A DNA stretch of 64,000 nucleotides, from assembly GCA_003952965.2 (NCBI GenBank), contig CM025849.1, positions 25,655,027 through 25,719,026 on the forward strand, read 5' to 3'. Made by a program: the position numbers and the translations under genes. This document shows positions 46,443-59,205 of this stretch, piece by piece (position 1 is the stretch's first letter; the number at the start of each line of letters is the position of its first letter). The DNA is from Morella rubra (lineage: Eukaryota > Streptophyta > Magnoliopsida > Fagales > Myricaceae). Under the pieces are notes generated by a model. It was not told the DNA's origin, ran no database searches, and saw only the letters and a program-made list of their open reading frames with translations.

Positions 46443-47657
46443 GTTTGCCTGAGTTTCAACAGAAGGAAGAGGAGGTGGCGAAACAACCCAAGAGGTTAGC
46501 GTTGAAGCTTGATTGAAAGATATCGTATTAAACTCCTTTAAACATGACCATTAATTGATTTAGGGGCAAACATGTAAAACGAATGAGTAAAAAATACATC
46601 GACAATTCTCTTTGCCACATAGAAAAAGATCCTCGTGTCTTCTTTTGACATCCGTTTACGGTTCTCCCAAATTAGGCTAAGAAGAAAGAGTAAAGAAATC
46701 AAAGGTTACTTTATATACAAAAACACATTTCCACCTGACAACTACTAAACAAGGACTTTTTTAGAAACAAAGATGAAGATAGCCCAAGTTAATTTACAAA
46801 ACTAATCTTAAACATAAAGTATATAGGGCCAATCGAACCGAGGACTGACGGTATGAACTCAGCTTGACTAAAAAATATATAGGCTCGAGCTCGAATGGAG
46901 CTTCGAGCTCAGCTCCAATAAAAATCAACTAGGATTGAACTACAGGCTCGACCTCTTTTTTTTTTTCCTAAGTCAAGTTTCCATTAACAAAAACCGCAAG
47001 CTACAACAGGTCGAAAATAATAGGGCGGGATTGCAAAACTGGATCAAAGAAACCACTATATGCTTCATGCAAAGCAGTGGGAGCAGTGGCTGGACATATT
47101 AGACAAAGCTACTAGGACTTAGACAAGCCAGTAGATAAGCACCACAACCTAGGCATAGCAAGCCCCTATGAAGGGCCGGAAAAGATCCACAAGAGATCGG
47201 AAAAGCCCACCGAGGAGTCGGACAACAAAGGCCAAACAAGGCCAACAACAAATAAAAACACAACACAAACACAACAGAACAACAACAAAAAAAGACGCCA
47301 CAATAGAGACGAAATCAAGGATCCACCAGACGAGACGAGAGGCCACAAAAGGCAACTTGGTGGCGTTGGGCTTGCCAAAGGATGCATAAGCCACTTGGCA
47401 CGTGGCCACTAAGACCACCGGGAACAGCGCCAGAAAAGAAGCCCAAGGACGGGCACGTGAGATCCACATGTGTAGCGTGGAACGCATAAGACGCCACGCG
47501 CAGACCAAATGAGGCCAAACTGGTGCCATTGGGCTCACTGGGAGAAGCAGACGGCGTCAAGCATGGCTGTGTCTGTCGATGACGCATGGGATCACCAAGA
47601 TTCCGCCAAGATTCCGAACAAAAGGAAAACCAAGAAAAGGGGGGGAGAGGAGAAGAC

Positions 47658-47695
<38 letters not shown>

Positions 47696-47744
47696 GTGGT
47701 GGGAGAGCCAGAGCTCCTCCCATCGCTGGAAAAAATGGTGAAGA

Positions 47745-48172
47745 TGTAATGTACCCGCCGGATACAAAAGATATTTGTGGAACGAATGGTGTTTGGATGA
47801 ATGTAAGAAATGGTGGGATCAGTAACCAACTCTATTCGAGAGAGTCAATCTCCGTAAACGTTTGTATTAATTTCTTCGATGCCCAGAATACAATACTAGC
47901 AGAACTTATATAGAGCTAAATTGGCCAACAAGGCCCCGAATGGACTAAGCAGATAAGGCCCAAACAATGGGCTACCCAAAACTAAGAAAGCAATAACATA
48001 TGGCCCTTTCACAAGGGTTTGACCCGGCCCAAACATAATGGCCGACCACCTTAACTCAACTCCACGCAAGTCTTCGTGAATCTTCCCCAAACTTCCCCCA
48101 ACACAAAGCCGACTCCTCCACTATGACTCCAAAACTTCCCTCTTCCCATGATCCTTATCAAGAATCATAACA
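47745..48172 (-). repeat. 3' LTR of the chromovirus
   Basis: TGTAATGTACCC...AATCATAACA. Its twin is at 52668-53095. Confidence 0.95.
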
Positions 48173-48184
48173 TTCTCCTTTCCT

Positions 48185-49205
48185 TCACAAGACCTTGCCC
48201 ACAAGGTGTGGATAACGGTCTAACAACTGGCTGTAAACAACCCATGTTGAATCCTCCCGAGAAGCACCCTTCCACTGCACAAGAACTTCAGTAATGGCGC
48301 GAGCTCCCTTTTTGATCATGCGACGGTCAAGAATCAGCTCGGGTTCCGGCTGAAGAGTGCCTTCTTCGTCAACGGGAGGAAGTGTTGGCAGAGGGGTGAT
48401 GTGGGTACCCAGCTTGCGCTTCAAACAGGAGACATAGAACACGGGATGGATGCGGGCTTCAGCTGGTAAGGCTAATCGGTAAGCCACTTCTCCGATACGA
48501 TGAGTGACCTGAAAAGGGCCGAAAAATCTGGGAGAAAGCTTTAGACTTTTGCGAAAAGCCAAAGTCTTTTGTCGGTAAGGCTGAAGTCTCAGGTAAACCC
48601 AATCACCTTCATCAAAAATACGTTCTGTGTGTCGTTTATCATACTGCCGTTTAGCTCTTTCTTGTGCTGCCGTGAGATTATGTTTGAGAATTGCAAGAAT
48701 TTGATCTCTGGTCTTTAGTTCAGACTTGACAGTAGCATTTTAGGTAGTATGGGAAACATAGTTTAAGAGTTTGGGTGGAAGATAACCGTAGAGAGCTTCA
48801 AATGGGGTCAATTTAGTGGACATGTGATAACTAGTATTGTACCACCATTCAGCTAGAGGCAACCAATCCATCCACAATTTAGGTTTCTCGCCACAGTAAC
48901 ACCTTAAGTAGTGTCCCACACACTTATTCACAACTTTTGTTTGACCATCACTTTGAGGGTGATATGCTGAGCTGTGAGCCAGTGTTGTACCCTATAGTCT
49001 AAATAATTCTTGCCAAATGTTACTTAGAAATACTGGGTCACGGTCAGAGACAATAGTAGTTGGCATGCCATGAAGTTTGAAAACATGTGCTATAAAGAGG
49101 TGAGCTATACTGAGTACAGTGTGCTTATAAAGAGGTGAGGGTATGAGCCCCCAATCATACTGAAACCTGTCCACCACCACAAATATAACAGTATTAATAA
49201 ACCCT
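48185..49205 (-). pseudogene. pol: Chromovirus integrase core and chromodomain
   Basis: The integrase core continues as HGMPTTIVSDRDPVFLSNIW, a stop after LFRL, then SAYHPQSDGQTKVVNKCVGH and TPFEALYGYLPP. After a further stop the C-terminal part reads LSPRFFGPFQVTHRIGEVAY and ARIHPVFYVSCLKRKL, ending in a chromodomain-like VLVQWKGASREDSTWVVYSQ. That domain targets integration to marked chromatin and defines the chromovirus clade. Confidence 0.88.
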
Positions 49206-50815
49206 CTATGAAGTCCATAGAAATGTCCAACTTTGGTGAGGAATTGGGAGATTTTGTAGTAGTCCCGCAGGTGCTATGGTTTCAGTCTTATTCCTTTGGC
49301 AAGTGTCACACTCCCTAACATAAGTTCTGATGTCATTTTTCATGCCTGGCCTATAGAAGTCAAATCTGGCCCTGTGCAGTGTCTTATGATAGCCCAAGTG
49401 ACCTGTTGTAGGACTATTGTGAATGTGTTGTAAGACTTGGTCCTTTAACCCCGTTTTCTTGCTGAGATATACACGCCCCTTTTGTAATAAAATTCCATTC
49501 CTTAGGGTAAACTTGGTATCCTTTAATACCCCAGTCTGCATCTTGGTGAATAATTCACTCATGTTAGAATCAGTAGTATAGCTCTTTCGCAATTCCTCCA
49601 GCCATGTGGAATGTGGAAAAGTGATTACTGACAAGGTAGGCTTAGTTTCCCCTTCATCTCTACGGGAGAGAGCATCTGCAGCTCTATTCTCCTTCCCTTT
49701 CTTGTACACAATAGAAAAGTCATACCCCAACAACTTTGTAAGCCATTTTTGCTGAATGGGGTTCCCCACTTTCTGCTCAAGTAAAAACTTGAGACTTTGA
49801 TGATCAATCCTAACCTCAAAAGTCTGTCCCACTAAGTACGGTCTCCATTTCTGCACAGCACACACCAATGCATACAATTCTTTCTCATAAGTAGAGAGCT
49901 GTAAAAGTCTACCTTTCAATGCTTGGCTTAAGTAGGCTATGGGTCTATTTGCTTGCATAAGCACAGCCCCAATCCCAACCCCACATGCATCACATTCAAT
50001 AGTGAATGGTTTTGAAAAATCAGGTAGTGTCAAGACCGGAGGTGTAGTTACAACTGCCTTTAATTGTTGGAAAGCCAGTGTTGCCTCTTCTGACCAGTTG
50101 AAAGAGTTTTTCTTCAGTAGCTGAGTTAGTGGAGGCTGCAATTTGTCCATAACCCCTTATAAACTTGCGATAATACCCCGTTAATCCAAGAAAACCCCTT
50201 AAAGACTTGATATACTTCGGTGTAGGCCATTGAAGCATAGCCTCAATCTTTCTAGGATCAGCCTTCACGCCTTGGGCAGATATTAAATGGCCCAAATATT
50301 CAATCTCTTCATACCCAAAGTAACACTTAGATAGTTTTGCCAAGAGCTGATGTGCCTTCAGGACTTCTAAAACCAGTCTGAGGTGCTGGACATGCTCATC
50401 CAAACTCTTACTATAAACCAGAATGTCGTCAAAAAATACAAGCACAAATTTCCTCAAGTAATCCCTAAAAATGTCATTCATCAGCCCCTGAAAAAGTGGA
50501 AGGGGCGTTGGTTAGCCCAAAGGGCATAACCAGAAATTTATAGTGGCCATCGTGAGTACGAAAGGCCGTCTTTGGAATGTCCTCGGGTCTCACCCGAATC
50601 TGATGATAACCGGACCTCAAATCCAACTTTGAAAATATCGTAGCACCATTCAATTCATCTAATAATTCATCCACAATAGGAATAGGAAACTTGTCCTTGA
50701 CGGTTTCCTTGTTAAGTGCACGATAGTCAATACACATCCTCCAACTTCCATCGGCTTTTCTCACTAGTAACACGGAGAGGAGAATGGGGATTGGCTATGT
50801 CTAATAGCTCCTAAC
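49206..50815 (-). pseudogene. pol: Chromovirus RT, RNase H and integrase zinc-binding region
   Basis: RT blocks are [38 protein letters not shown] and LVFFDDILVYSKSL. Frame breaks fall near 50480 and 50140. RNase H has PFTIECDACGVGIGAVLMQA and ENRAADALSRRDE. The integrase HHCC zinc region reads HIHNSPTTGHLGYHKTLHRA and then CDTCQRNKTE. Confidence 0.9.
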
Positions 50816-51050
50816 TAAAATAACTCCCGAACAATCTTCTCTATCTCTCCTTTTTGGTAGTAAGGATAACGGTAGGGTCTCACACACACTGGTGCATTTC
50901 CTTTGAGTAGAATCTGATGGTCATGGCTTCGCAGTGGCGGCAGCCCTTTAGGCTCGCCAAAAACTGCAGCAAACTCCTTTAACAGCTCTGAAATTTGAGC
51001 TGGTGCAGTAGTATTTACAATCTCCACTAGTTGGCACAGTAGTTGGAGCA

Positions 51051-52644
51051 CTAAGCCCCTTTTTCTGTGTTAGCTGAGATGCTGAACTTCTGAGCTTCTT
51101 CCACAGTCCACTCCTTAGGACGCAAACCACGCAACTCCACCTTCTTTCGTTCCCATTCAAATGTCATCTTCAATTGCAAAAAATCCCATAAGATAGGACC
51201 CAAAGTTTTCAGCCAATACACTCCTAAAATGACATCACAACCACCAAGTGTTAGTGTATAAAAATCAGTAGAGAAAACACTGCCCTGCACTCGAAATGGA
51301 ACCTGCTCACACTGCCCTTCGCAAAGCATGGAATCACCATTTGCCACCTTAACTGTAATCTGCTTGGTGTGTTGAATAGGCAGTTGGTTTCGAGCTACTA
51401 TAGCTGGGTCAAGAAAATTATGGGTACTGCCAGTATCCACTAATATCACCACCTCGCTCTTGCCAATCTTTCCCAAAAGCCTCATGGTTCTAGGAGTTGG
51501 AGTTCCAGCAATAGCATGTAGTGATATTGCTGGGAGTCCTTCTTTATCTTCCTCACAGTCTTGCTGTCCACAAACCTCATTCAACTCCTCTTCCTCCTCA
51601 TCCGAAACCCACTCCACCTCTTCTAACATAAATATTTTTTTACCCTTGCATTGATGCTTAGAATTCCATTTCTCATCACAATTGTAGCAAAGGCCTTTCT
51701 CTCTTCTCTCCCTCATTTGTTCAGGTGTAAGATGTTGGATGGGAAATCTGGGTTTATGGAAGGTTTTCTGGTCTGGTTGTTTACTGTTTTCCCCCAGGTG
51801 TGGTTGGTGAAAGTTTTCTGAACTGGTTGTTTTTGGTTACCCCCCCCATGGTGTGTTTGTGTTTCGGTTGGATTGGGAAAATGATTGTTTGGCATCTGTA
51901 TACCCGGTTCTCAAACTCCTCCTCACAGTCATGATATTTTCCTCCTGAATTTTAGCCAACCCAAAAGCAGCATTCAAAGTAGGTGGACTCAACAACTTCA
52001 CTTGAAAACAAATCTCATCTTTCAAACCACTAATGAAACAACTTAGTTTATTTTTTGCAGTCATGCCTTGAATCCTGTTAGAAATAACCTCAAATTGAGA
52101 TTTATATTCTAGAACAGAACCTGTTTGTCTCAAACGATGCATGTCTTCCATAGGATCGCCGTAAGCCATAGGTCCAAAGCGTATGTAGAGTGCCTTGGTA
52201 AAAGCCTCCCAACTAGTAAAAGTTCCTGCCTCTTCTGCATCTTGAAACCAAGTTAGAGCATCACCCTCCATGTGGAAAGAAGCTAAGAAAATCTTCTACC
52301 CAATAGGTGTTTGATAATATGTGTAAAACTGATTTGCCTTGTATATCCATGCTGTTGGATTTTCCCCATCAAACTTAGGAAATTCCAGTTTTAATGGCTT
52401 GATCTGTGGTCCTCCACTAGATCCAGAAGCTCCATCATCACTATTAGAATGAATTACTAAACCTCCATCTGCATCTGTTGTTTTCTCTTTCTGTTTGGCT
52501 AAGTTTTGCAGGGTATCGGAAATGAGCAGCAACTGCTAGGCCATGCTTTCCAACACATTCTGCTAATTTTCTTGTTGTTGCTGAAGACCGGCCAGCCCTT
52601 TCTCCAGCGTAGCTAGTCTTGTGCCTTCTGCCATCAACTAGCAA
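51051..52644 (-). pseudogene. gag: Chromovirus gag and protease
   Basis: Gag segments PLKLEFPKFDGENPTAWIYK, HMEGDALTWFQDAEEAGTF and LNAAFGLAKIQEENIM are typical of plant Ty3 gag. A stop falls between PIG and KIFLASFHMEG at about 52296. The zinc-knuckle form CYNCDEKWNSKHQC (51670-51711) and the protease motif VVILVDTGSTHNFLDP (about 51430) follow in the 221-residue frame. Gag packages RNA and protease matures the polyprotein. Confidence 0.88.
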
Positions 52645-52667
52645 GGATCAAATCCTCTGATACCAGA

Positions 52668-53095
52668 TGTAATGTACCCGCCGGATACAAAAGATATTTG
52701 TGGAACGAATGGTGTTTGGATGAATGTAAGAAATGGTGGGATCAGTAACCAACTCTATTCGAGAGAGTCAATCTCCGAAAATGTTTGTATTAATTTCTTC
52801 GATGCCCAGAATACAATACTAGCAGAACTTATATAGAGCTAAATTGGCCAACAAGGCCCCGAATGGACTAATCAGATAAGGCCCAAACAATGGGCTACCC
52901 AAAACTAAGAAAGCAATAACATATGGCCCTTTCACAAGGGTCTAACCTAGCCCAAACATAATGGCTGACCACCTTAACTCAACTCCACGCAAGTCTTCGT
53001 GAATCTTCCCCAAACTTCCCCCAACACAAAGCCGACTCCTCCTCTATGGCTCCAAAACTTCCCTCTTCCCATGATCCTTATCAAGAATCATAACA
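52668..53095 (-). repeat. 5' LTR of the chromovirus
   Basis: 428 bp, ten substitutions and no indels against the other LTR by eye. Confidence 0.95.
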
Positions 53096-54280
53096 GAAGA
53101 AGGTGACTAGCGTAAGGAGAGAGGAAAGTTCTAGAGAGAAGGTAGAGCCTCTCTCTCTAGAACACACGGGAGTAACTACAGGCTCGACCTCGAGTCTAAC
53201 ACTTGAAACCAGTCTAGCCAGGATGAGTTCAAACTGATCAACTTCAGATTGGCTTAGAAAATAGTGCAGAAAAAATATTTAATTTTCTTCATAAATCAAG
53301 ACGCGTTTCACTTACCAATTTCCATAGCAATCAAACTCCCCTGGAAGTGAAAAGTAAAGAAAATGGTTCTCGCGGTAGAGAAAGAGGAACAGAAAAAGCA
53401 CAGAGAACTCTACCTCTTGTCGATCGTCGTGGTGCTTATGAAGTTAGGATGTGAGAGAGATAGAGATTCCTCTACTACGATAGATGAGGGAATGGATAGT
53501 GTTGAAGCATATATAAATGGGTTACGATAAAAAGGAATGAAGGACGATCATATCCTTATTGCTCAGAACATGACCTTTGTCATCGGTTACACTACGCACA
53601 AAAAGACTTTTCCACCCCTTCACTCAAATATAAAAACGCTACTTCAGGATCCACTACAAGAAACTTAGCTTTGGGTGACAAATTTTTTGGTGTCAAACAC
53701 CACGTTAAAGACTTGCTCTCCATTCTCCCCCACATTAAAGGTATGCAATTTTCTAACTTTTGTACAGATTTTTAATAGTTTCAGAGTTCAGTTTTTAAAA
53801 TTTTGATATAAAATCCATTTAGATCAGTAAAATATGTTTATTTAGTGTTAATGCCTGTTTTAGAAGATTAGAAATATTTTAGGGTAATTTGGGATGTGTT
53901 TTGGTCGGTCCTTCCATATATAAAATTTTGAACTATAGTTTTTGTTTGTATTCTCTCTGTTTGCTTTCTTTTATTTCTTTCGGTCCTTCCATATATAAAA
54001 TTAGATGTTTTCATAAATAAATAAAATAAAAAGTACTATAGTTTAATAATCACATATGTGGGGCTCAATAATTATCTCTTGATTATTACTAATATTTTTA
54101 TTATTAGTTATTAAGATAATTTAGTTACTAGGATAGGTACTAATTTGAATAAAAGAAATAATTATCTCATAATTAGTTTTGAAGGCATATTTTCAACAAG
54201 TATCTAACGATCCATCGTTATTTTGAGACGATCGATTGTATGGATGATGAAAGTACGACAATCGATCCTTCATTTTACTA

Positions 54281-55354
54281 AATATAAACTAATTGTAAAA
54301 GCATAATTAATATAAAATATCAACGATAGAAATCCCAAACGAAAAATATAGTCATAAAGTCTAGTATAAGCCGGAGACAAACAAAGCATAAGTAAATAAT
54401 AGCGAAAAAATTAGTTTAAATCACGAGAATGAGCTTGGCTCATCGAGTGGTGCCCCGATGGTGTCACGCACATGCTCCCACCATTCCTCTATATTATCCG
54501 CCCATTTGATGAGTGTTCAAAGCTGTATCGGAGCGGTACTGAGAGACTGGTAAAACTCGGATATGTGTCCTATCATGGAAGTTAGTTCCTTCCGTGTAGC
54601 AATTACCTCCTCCCTCAGACTGATCTCCATCAGATCATAATTATTCTCTAGAGTGGTCAAGCGAGTATGGATATCCATGTACAACATCCCCATCAGCTTC
54701 ACCGTTGTCCGGATACTCTCCTTCAACTCCACTATCATATTGTCCGCCCAAGTTGGTCGCTCTGTCTATGTCTCATCAGTGGTACTCTTCCCGAATTGAT
54801 CCATGACCTACCAACAGAAATCGTCTGAACATTGGCATAAACCTTTCGCACAAGTCTCAAACGGTGACGTCTCTAATTATTATTTGTCTGAACAAAGAGT
54901 CACTTCCTCCGGACAGATAAGACCACGAGACATTTTAAAGAAAAACATGCGTTGTTGTTGACACGTATACTAAAGCCGTGTGGACAGAATAAAAGACGAC
55001 AATATTTTCATACAAACCATCCATACAGTTAGCAAACTGTCCGGACATAACTTTGACGAACACAAAATTAACTCAGTCGTGGTTGTGCTCTATCCACCCA
55101 AAAACAATGAAAATACATAAAAATGGAAATAGAAAGGCACGAAGAAGGTATTACCTGAGCTTGTGAATATAGATCTCGAAATAACGAAAATAGTTATGAA
55201 GTTGGAGAGAAAATCGGAATGGAATGGGTGAGAATTTGGCTTTGACAACTCTGTTTGTTTTTAAAATCCAAGTACAGCGTCCGAACAGGTTTTATGACGA
55301 TGCAAACGGGGTTCGATGGTTAGATTTACAAGTGATCCAATCAAATTCAATTGT
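54281..55354 (-). repeat. CACTA internal repeat, copy A, with small coiled-coil ORF
   Basis: About 1.07 kb, similar to 59206-60256. The minus ORF 54517-54738 encodes VELKESIRTTVKLMGMLYMD and TRLTTLENNYDLMEISLREE, a heptad-rich helix. Its function is unknown. A donor-like GTAATACC on the minus strand near 55150 suggests a spliced transcript. Confidence 0.6.
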
Positions 55355-55660
55355 AATAGAGGAATCGATCATTAGGATGCTGTGAGATGATGGTTCATTT
55401 GGGTTGACAAATATACAAGTATCATGCTATGCCAGCTTCAAATTTGGTCACGGGGGATTACAAGATTTTCGCTGAGTGCCCTCTTTGCGATTCTGCCTTT
55501 CAATTTATACACAAGAGGGAATAACTTATTTACAAGACAAAATAGGAGAGATTCAATTGGAATTCTTAAGATAAGAAGATAAATCTAACAATTAACTAAC
55601 AACTAGATAAGCATATCTCATCCATTAGATAACAACTATACCAAATATTCTAGCAGTGAG

Positions 55661-56540
55661 CACTCATCAGCCCCTTCAAATTGGGCTGCTGGGGTAGAAT
55701 TACAGCAATGTAATATGCAATTTTAAAAAAAAATTATTTTTAATTATCATCTAATAAAATCCTTTTCCTGTAAAGTAATTCCAATCAAACAAATTCCATC
55801 TTTTAAGTTTTTCACCATATTAAAAAATATCCAACATCTAGTCATTACCAATTGATGGTTAAGGAATAATCAGCCTATTTGGCCCAGTCCGAGAATGTGA
55901 GTAAGAAGAAGGCCTCATCAAAAGAAACTTGGAAAAGACTTTGACCTCGTTGGCCTAAACCAGAAGCCCAGAGCTTTGAGAACAAGCCCAAAGGGCTTGG
56001 GTAAACTCAGCAAGTATCCAGTCCCTTGAAGGAACCCATTTTGGCGGCCAAGTTATAGGTTGTCGCCCCTACGAAGCCCACCGTGTTAGGTTCTCCTCAG
56101 TACACTCATCAGCCCCTTCAAATTGGGCAGCTGGGGTAGAATTACAGCAACGTAAGATGCTATTTTATTTTTAATTATCATCTAATAAAATGCTCTATAA
56201 ATTATTTTCCCTCTAAAGTAATTCCAATCAAACAAACTCCGTCTTTTAAGTTTTTCATGTCATTTAAAAAATATCCAACATTTAGTCACTACCAATTGAT
56301 GATAAGGAATAATTAGCCTATTTGGCCCAGTCCGAGAATGTGAGTAAGAAGAAGGCCTCATTAAAAGAAACTTGGAAAATACTTTGACCTCGTTGGCCTA
56401 AAGCAGAAGCCCAGGGGTTTGAGAACAAGCCCAAAGGGCTTGGGTAAACTAGGCAAGTATCCAGTCCCTCGAAGGAACCCATTTGGGCGGCCAAGTTATA
56501 GGTTGTTGACCCTACAAAGCCCACCGTGTTAGGTTCTCCT
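55661..56540. repeat. 442-bp tandem duplication
   Basis: Two head-to-tail copies start with CACTCATCAGCCCCTTCAAA at 55661 and 56103. Both end with the CCCACCGTGTTAGGTTCTCC block. They differ by scattered substitutions and small gaps. Confidence 0.85.
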
Positions 56541-56825
56541 CTGCACATGTTTACAATACTGATTCCAAGATGCTCTACGACTAAGACAAGTCCTGCTGAG
56601 AAACAGAGTTCCAGGTGACTAAAGGGAAGCTGCAATCCATCCATTCTATAGCACTATCTATCGCTTTCCTTACGATAAAATACAAAGAACAACTCTTATA
56701 TAAAAAAATCCCTAGTGCAAATCTTGGACGGGAGACCCTTTTTGAGACACATTTCTCTTATTCCGTTCTTCCTTCATACTGACTTAAGCATCAGAGGCTC
56801 ACCCCACATGGAAACTCTGTTCTTA

Positions 56826-57690
56826 TTACCTTGCTAGGTAGGCCTCACGCCCAGAAGAAAGCTCTGTCTTTTCCAAGGATTCCATTGTCTGTGCACATGG
56901 CAAGCTTTCTTGCGTTGCCAAGATGGCCTCCACAAACTGTGACCATTGGTCTTGCCCCACAGCCCAGCGTATGGGCTCAAGGATGGTGGTAGGAAGGGAA
57001 TGACCCTCTTTCAATAGGTTGTCATCAAGGGTCCGCAACATCTTCCTCGCCTTTCAAGCAATAAGCTCTCGGTACTCAAAACTGACAATTCCCACAGACG
57101 ATGCCAACTAATGATGCTGAAAAAATTCGGCCCACCACAGGTCCACAGGATGGACTAAACCAAATTGAGGTCCACTTCACAGGTTGGATACGATGAGATC
57201 CAGTACTTGCAAGAAGAAGATAAGAAGTGAAGAGAGAGCTTCCCTTTGGGGTTAGCCTCCTACGTTCAAATTATTTTTCTCTTTTTAGATAATCCACCAT
57301 AAAAAGAGTTGTCTACCTCCCTTTTAGAAGGACTTACTCGCCCTTTTTTGTTCAATCATGATGTCAGTCTATATATGCAAATAGAGGAGGCCTTTTTTCC
57401 TTGAAAGGTACAATCCCTTTTCTTCTGTTGAACTCGTCTAATCTTCAAAGAGGATCAGTTTGGTAGGACCCACTGATCCATTCCTCTAGTGGGGCTGATG
57501 ACAATGGGCCGACTTCCCCTCAGGCCCATTACAAAGAATGCTTTATCTTAGTGGGTTCATTGAGTGCCATTTTCCCTCCCAAGGCCTAGGGACTCACTAG
57601 TTCCTGACGAGTTCTTACATTAGACCTGGATTAGGCTAGCACGCCATGGGCCGATTTTTTCTCCCTCATCATTTAGTACACCCATTTTCA
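56826..57690 (-). mobile_element. LTR retroelement fragment (LTR, primer site and gag start)
   Basis: TGGCATCGTCTGTGGG on the minus strand at 57091-57106 resembles the Tat-type primer site, as at 4218. The region 57107-57690 is LTR-like, with a TATATATGC block. On the other side an ORF (56826-57041) encodes MLRTLDDNLLKEGHSLPTTI and QWSQFVEAILATQESL, perhaps a gag start. No pol was found. Confidence 0.5.
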
Positions 57691-57960
57691 AGCTATAAGC
57701 ATGCTAATATATAGTGCTCAAGGAACTTCGTTGCTTTATTTGAATGTTCTAACAACATATCATTTTTTCACTGTTTGCAAGAAGTCAAGTGGAAGAGTGG
57801 GCAAGGAAAAGGCTGTTGAAGATAATCAGGAGGACCGTCTAAATGACATGGCAGAAATAACAGGTTTCGTCACATTGAGAATATTTGATGAATCAATCAT
57901 CCGCCAGAACCCGAGGAACCGATCTTGTTGCAATAATCAGGAGGACCCTTCCTACAACCA
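57690..57960 (+). pseudogene. Unassigned gene fragment, copy A
   Basis: After a GTTTGCAA site (where copy B has a GTTTGCAG acceptor) the frame reads KKSSGRVGKEKAVEDNQEDR and then LNDMAEITGFVTLRIFDESI. It is about 80 percent similar to 63005-63240. I do not recognise the family. It joins directly to the inverted repeat at its right. Confidence 0.45.
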
Positions 57961-59205
57961 TCCTTAAGCCCATTCGTTTGGCCGTGGGGCAAGACCAATG
58001 GTTACAATTTGTGGAGGCCGTCTTGGAACCACAGGAAAGCTTGCCACTCTCATAAATAATGGAATCCCTGGAAGAGATAGGTCCTTTCTTCTGGGTGTAA
58101 GGCCAGTGTAGCAAGGTAATAAGAACGGAGTTTCCTCGTAAGGTGAACCTCTAATGCTTACGTCAATATGAAGGAAGAATATAATAAGAGAAATGAGTCT
58201 CAAAAAAGGTCCCCCTTCCAAGATACGCACTAGGGATTTTTTATATAAGAGTTCATAAGAGTTCTTCTTTGTATTTCAGCTTAAGGGAAGCGATGGACAG
58301 TACTATTGAATGAATATATTGCAGCTTCCCTATAGTCACCTGGAACTTTGTTTTTCAGCGGGACTTGTCTTAGTCGTAGAGCATCTTGGAATTAGTATTG
58401 TAAACATGTGCAGCGGAGAACAAAAGATGTGTGAGGGAGGAGGCCGATTGAGTGAGAAATTTTGAGTGTAAACTCAAAATGAGAAGTCTATTCGCATATT
58501 AAGAATACATTTACAGTGTTCAGACGGTAGTTTATCATGTCCGGATGCATTTAATGCAACACGGCCCAATGAAATTCAACCGTATTAAATGCCAAGCGTC
58601 AAACCATTTGTAACAATTCTAAAAATTTAATGCGCCTGGACAGACTTACAGCGTCCGGACCGTTTTCACCTAACATTATGCAACGTGGAAGCACACGTTT
58701 GGCTGAATGAACAACATGATCTGTCTAGACTCTTTTCAAAATGCTTTTAAATTGCAACCGTCATCGTCATTAAACACATGTAAGCCATGCAACAGTTATA
58801 TAGATGTCTGAACAAATTTTGCAACGTCCGAATGCTATTCAAAAACACTTATAAATTACTAATACGATATTTTTTGAAGAGACACGTCCAAATGTGTTTT
58901 CATTCCTTCAAACAAAGCTTAGTCAAATTAAACATTACTTAATTTATTAATTAATAAATGATCCCAATTTAATTTATTTAAATCATTTAATTCACCACAA
59001 AATTCTAACTTGATGTATTTATTTTGTGTCACATTTTGCTACGAAAATCACACATATAGTTAAGCATACTTTTATACTAAACATCCATCATAAATAATTT
59101 TGCTAACCATTCGGTTAATTCGTAATCATACTAACCGTCCATTTAATTGTAGTAATAATAAAACTAACCATCTTGTTGTACTAACTGTCCATTTAAATTG
59201 AACTA

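Larger units (their letters stand above)
47745..53095 (-). mobile_element. Ty3/gypsy chromovirus
   Basis: Identical-length 428-bp LTRs at 47745-48172 and 52668-53095 differ at 10 positions. The perfect 5-bp TSD is GAAGA (47740-47744 and 53096-53100). A primer site TGGTATCAGAGG (52654-52665, minus) and a purine tract GAAGGAAAGGAGAA (48173-48186) complete the structure. Gag, protease, RT, RNase H, integrase and a C-terminal chromodomain-like segment are in order on the minus strand. Frameshifts and stops make it non-functional. Confidence 0.95.
46956..53173 (-). mobile_element. PolyA retroposon (LINE-like, non-autonomous), host of a chromovirus
   Basis: A perfect 18-bp duplication AACTACAGGCTCGACCTC flanks the block at 46938-46955 and 53174-53191. 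A T11 run (46956-46966) is the polyA tail on the minus strand. After removal of the chromovirus the body is about 862 bp. It has a (CT)n tract and an ORF of 129 codons (47149-47538) that I do not recognise. Long TSD plus polyA means target-primed reverse transcription. It could be a truncated LINE or a retroposed transcript. ARF copy 1 is the empty site. Confidence 0.85.
44640..53425 (-). repeat. ARF-like locus, minus copy of the inverted pair, with insertions
   Basis: Inverted partner of 34396-37030, separated from it by 7.6 kb. The homology is broken only by the retroposon/chromovirus insertion 46956-53173. The 5' flank beyond 53425 (with a TATATAAAT block near 53511) has no counterpart at copy 1. 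Confidence 0.88.
56540..58410. repeat. Inverted repeat around the LTR fragment
   Basis: The arms 56540-57050 and about 57905-58410 are inverted copies. Shared landmarks are AGCATCTTGGAATTAGTATT / AATACTGATTCCAAGATGCT and GGCAAGACCAATGGTTACAA-type blocks. The spacer is 57051-57904. The arms have drifted. Confidence 0.75.

Noticed and set aside
46038..46452. Plus-strand His/Leu/Cys-rich and Ala/Pro/Ser-rich ORFs
   Set aside because: They are antisense readings of the VEGAA minisatellite in ARF copy 2.
47149..47538. 129-codon hydrophobic ORF in the retroposon as a membrane protein
   Set aside because: It lies in a non-autonomous retroposon body with no paralogue in the window and no recognisable family. 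Probably incidental.
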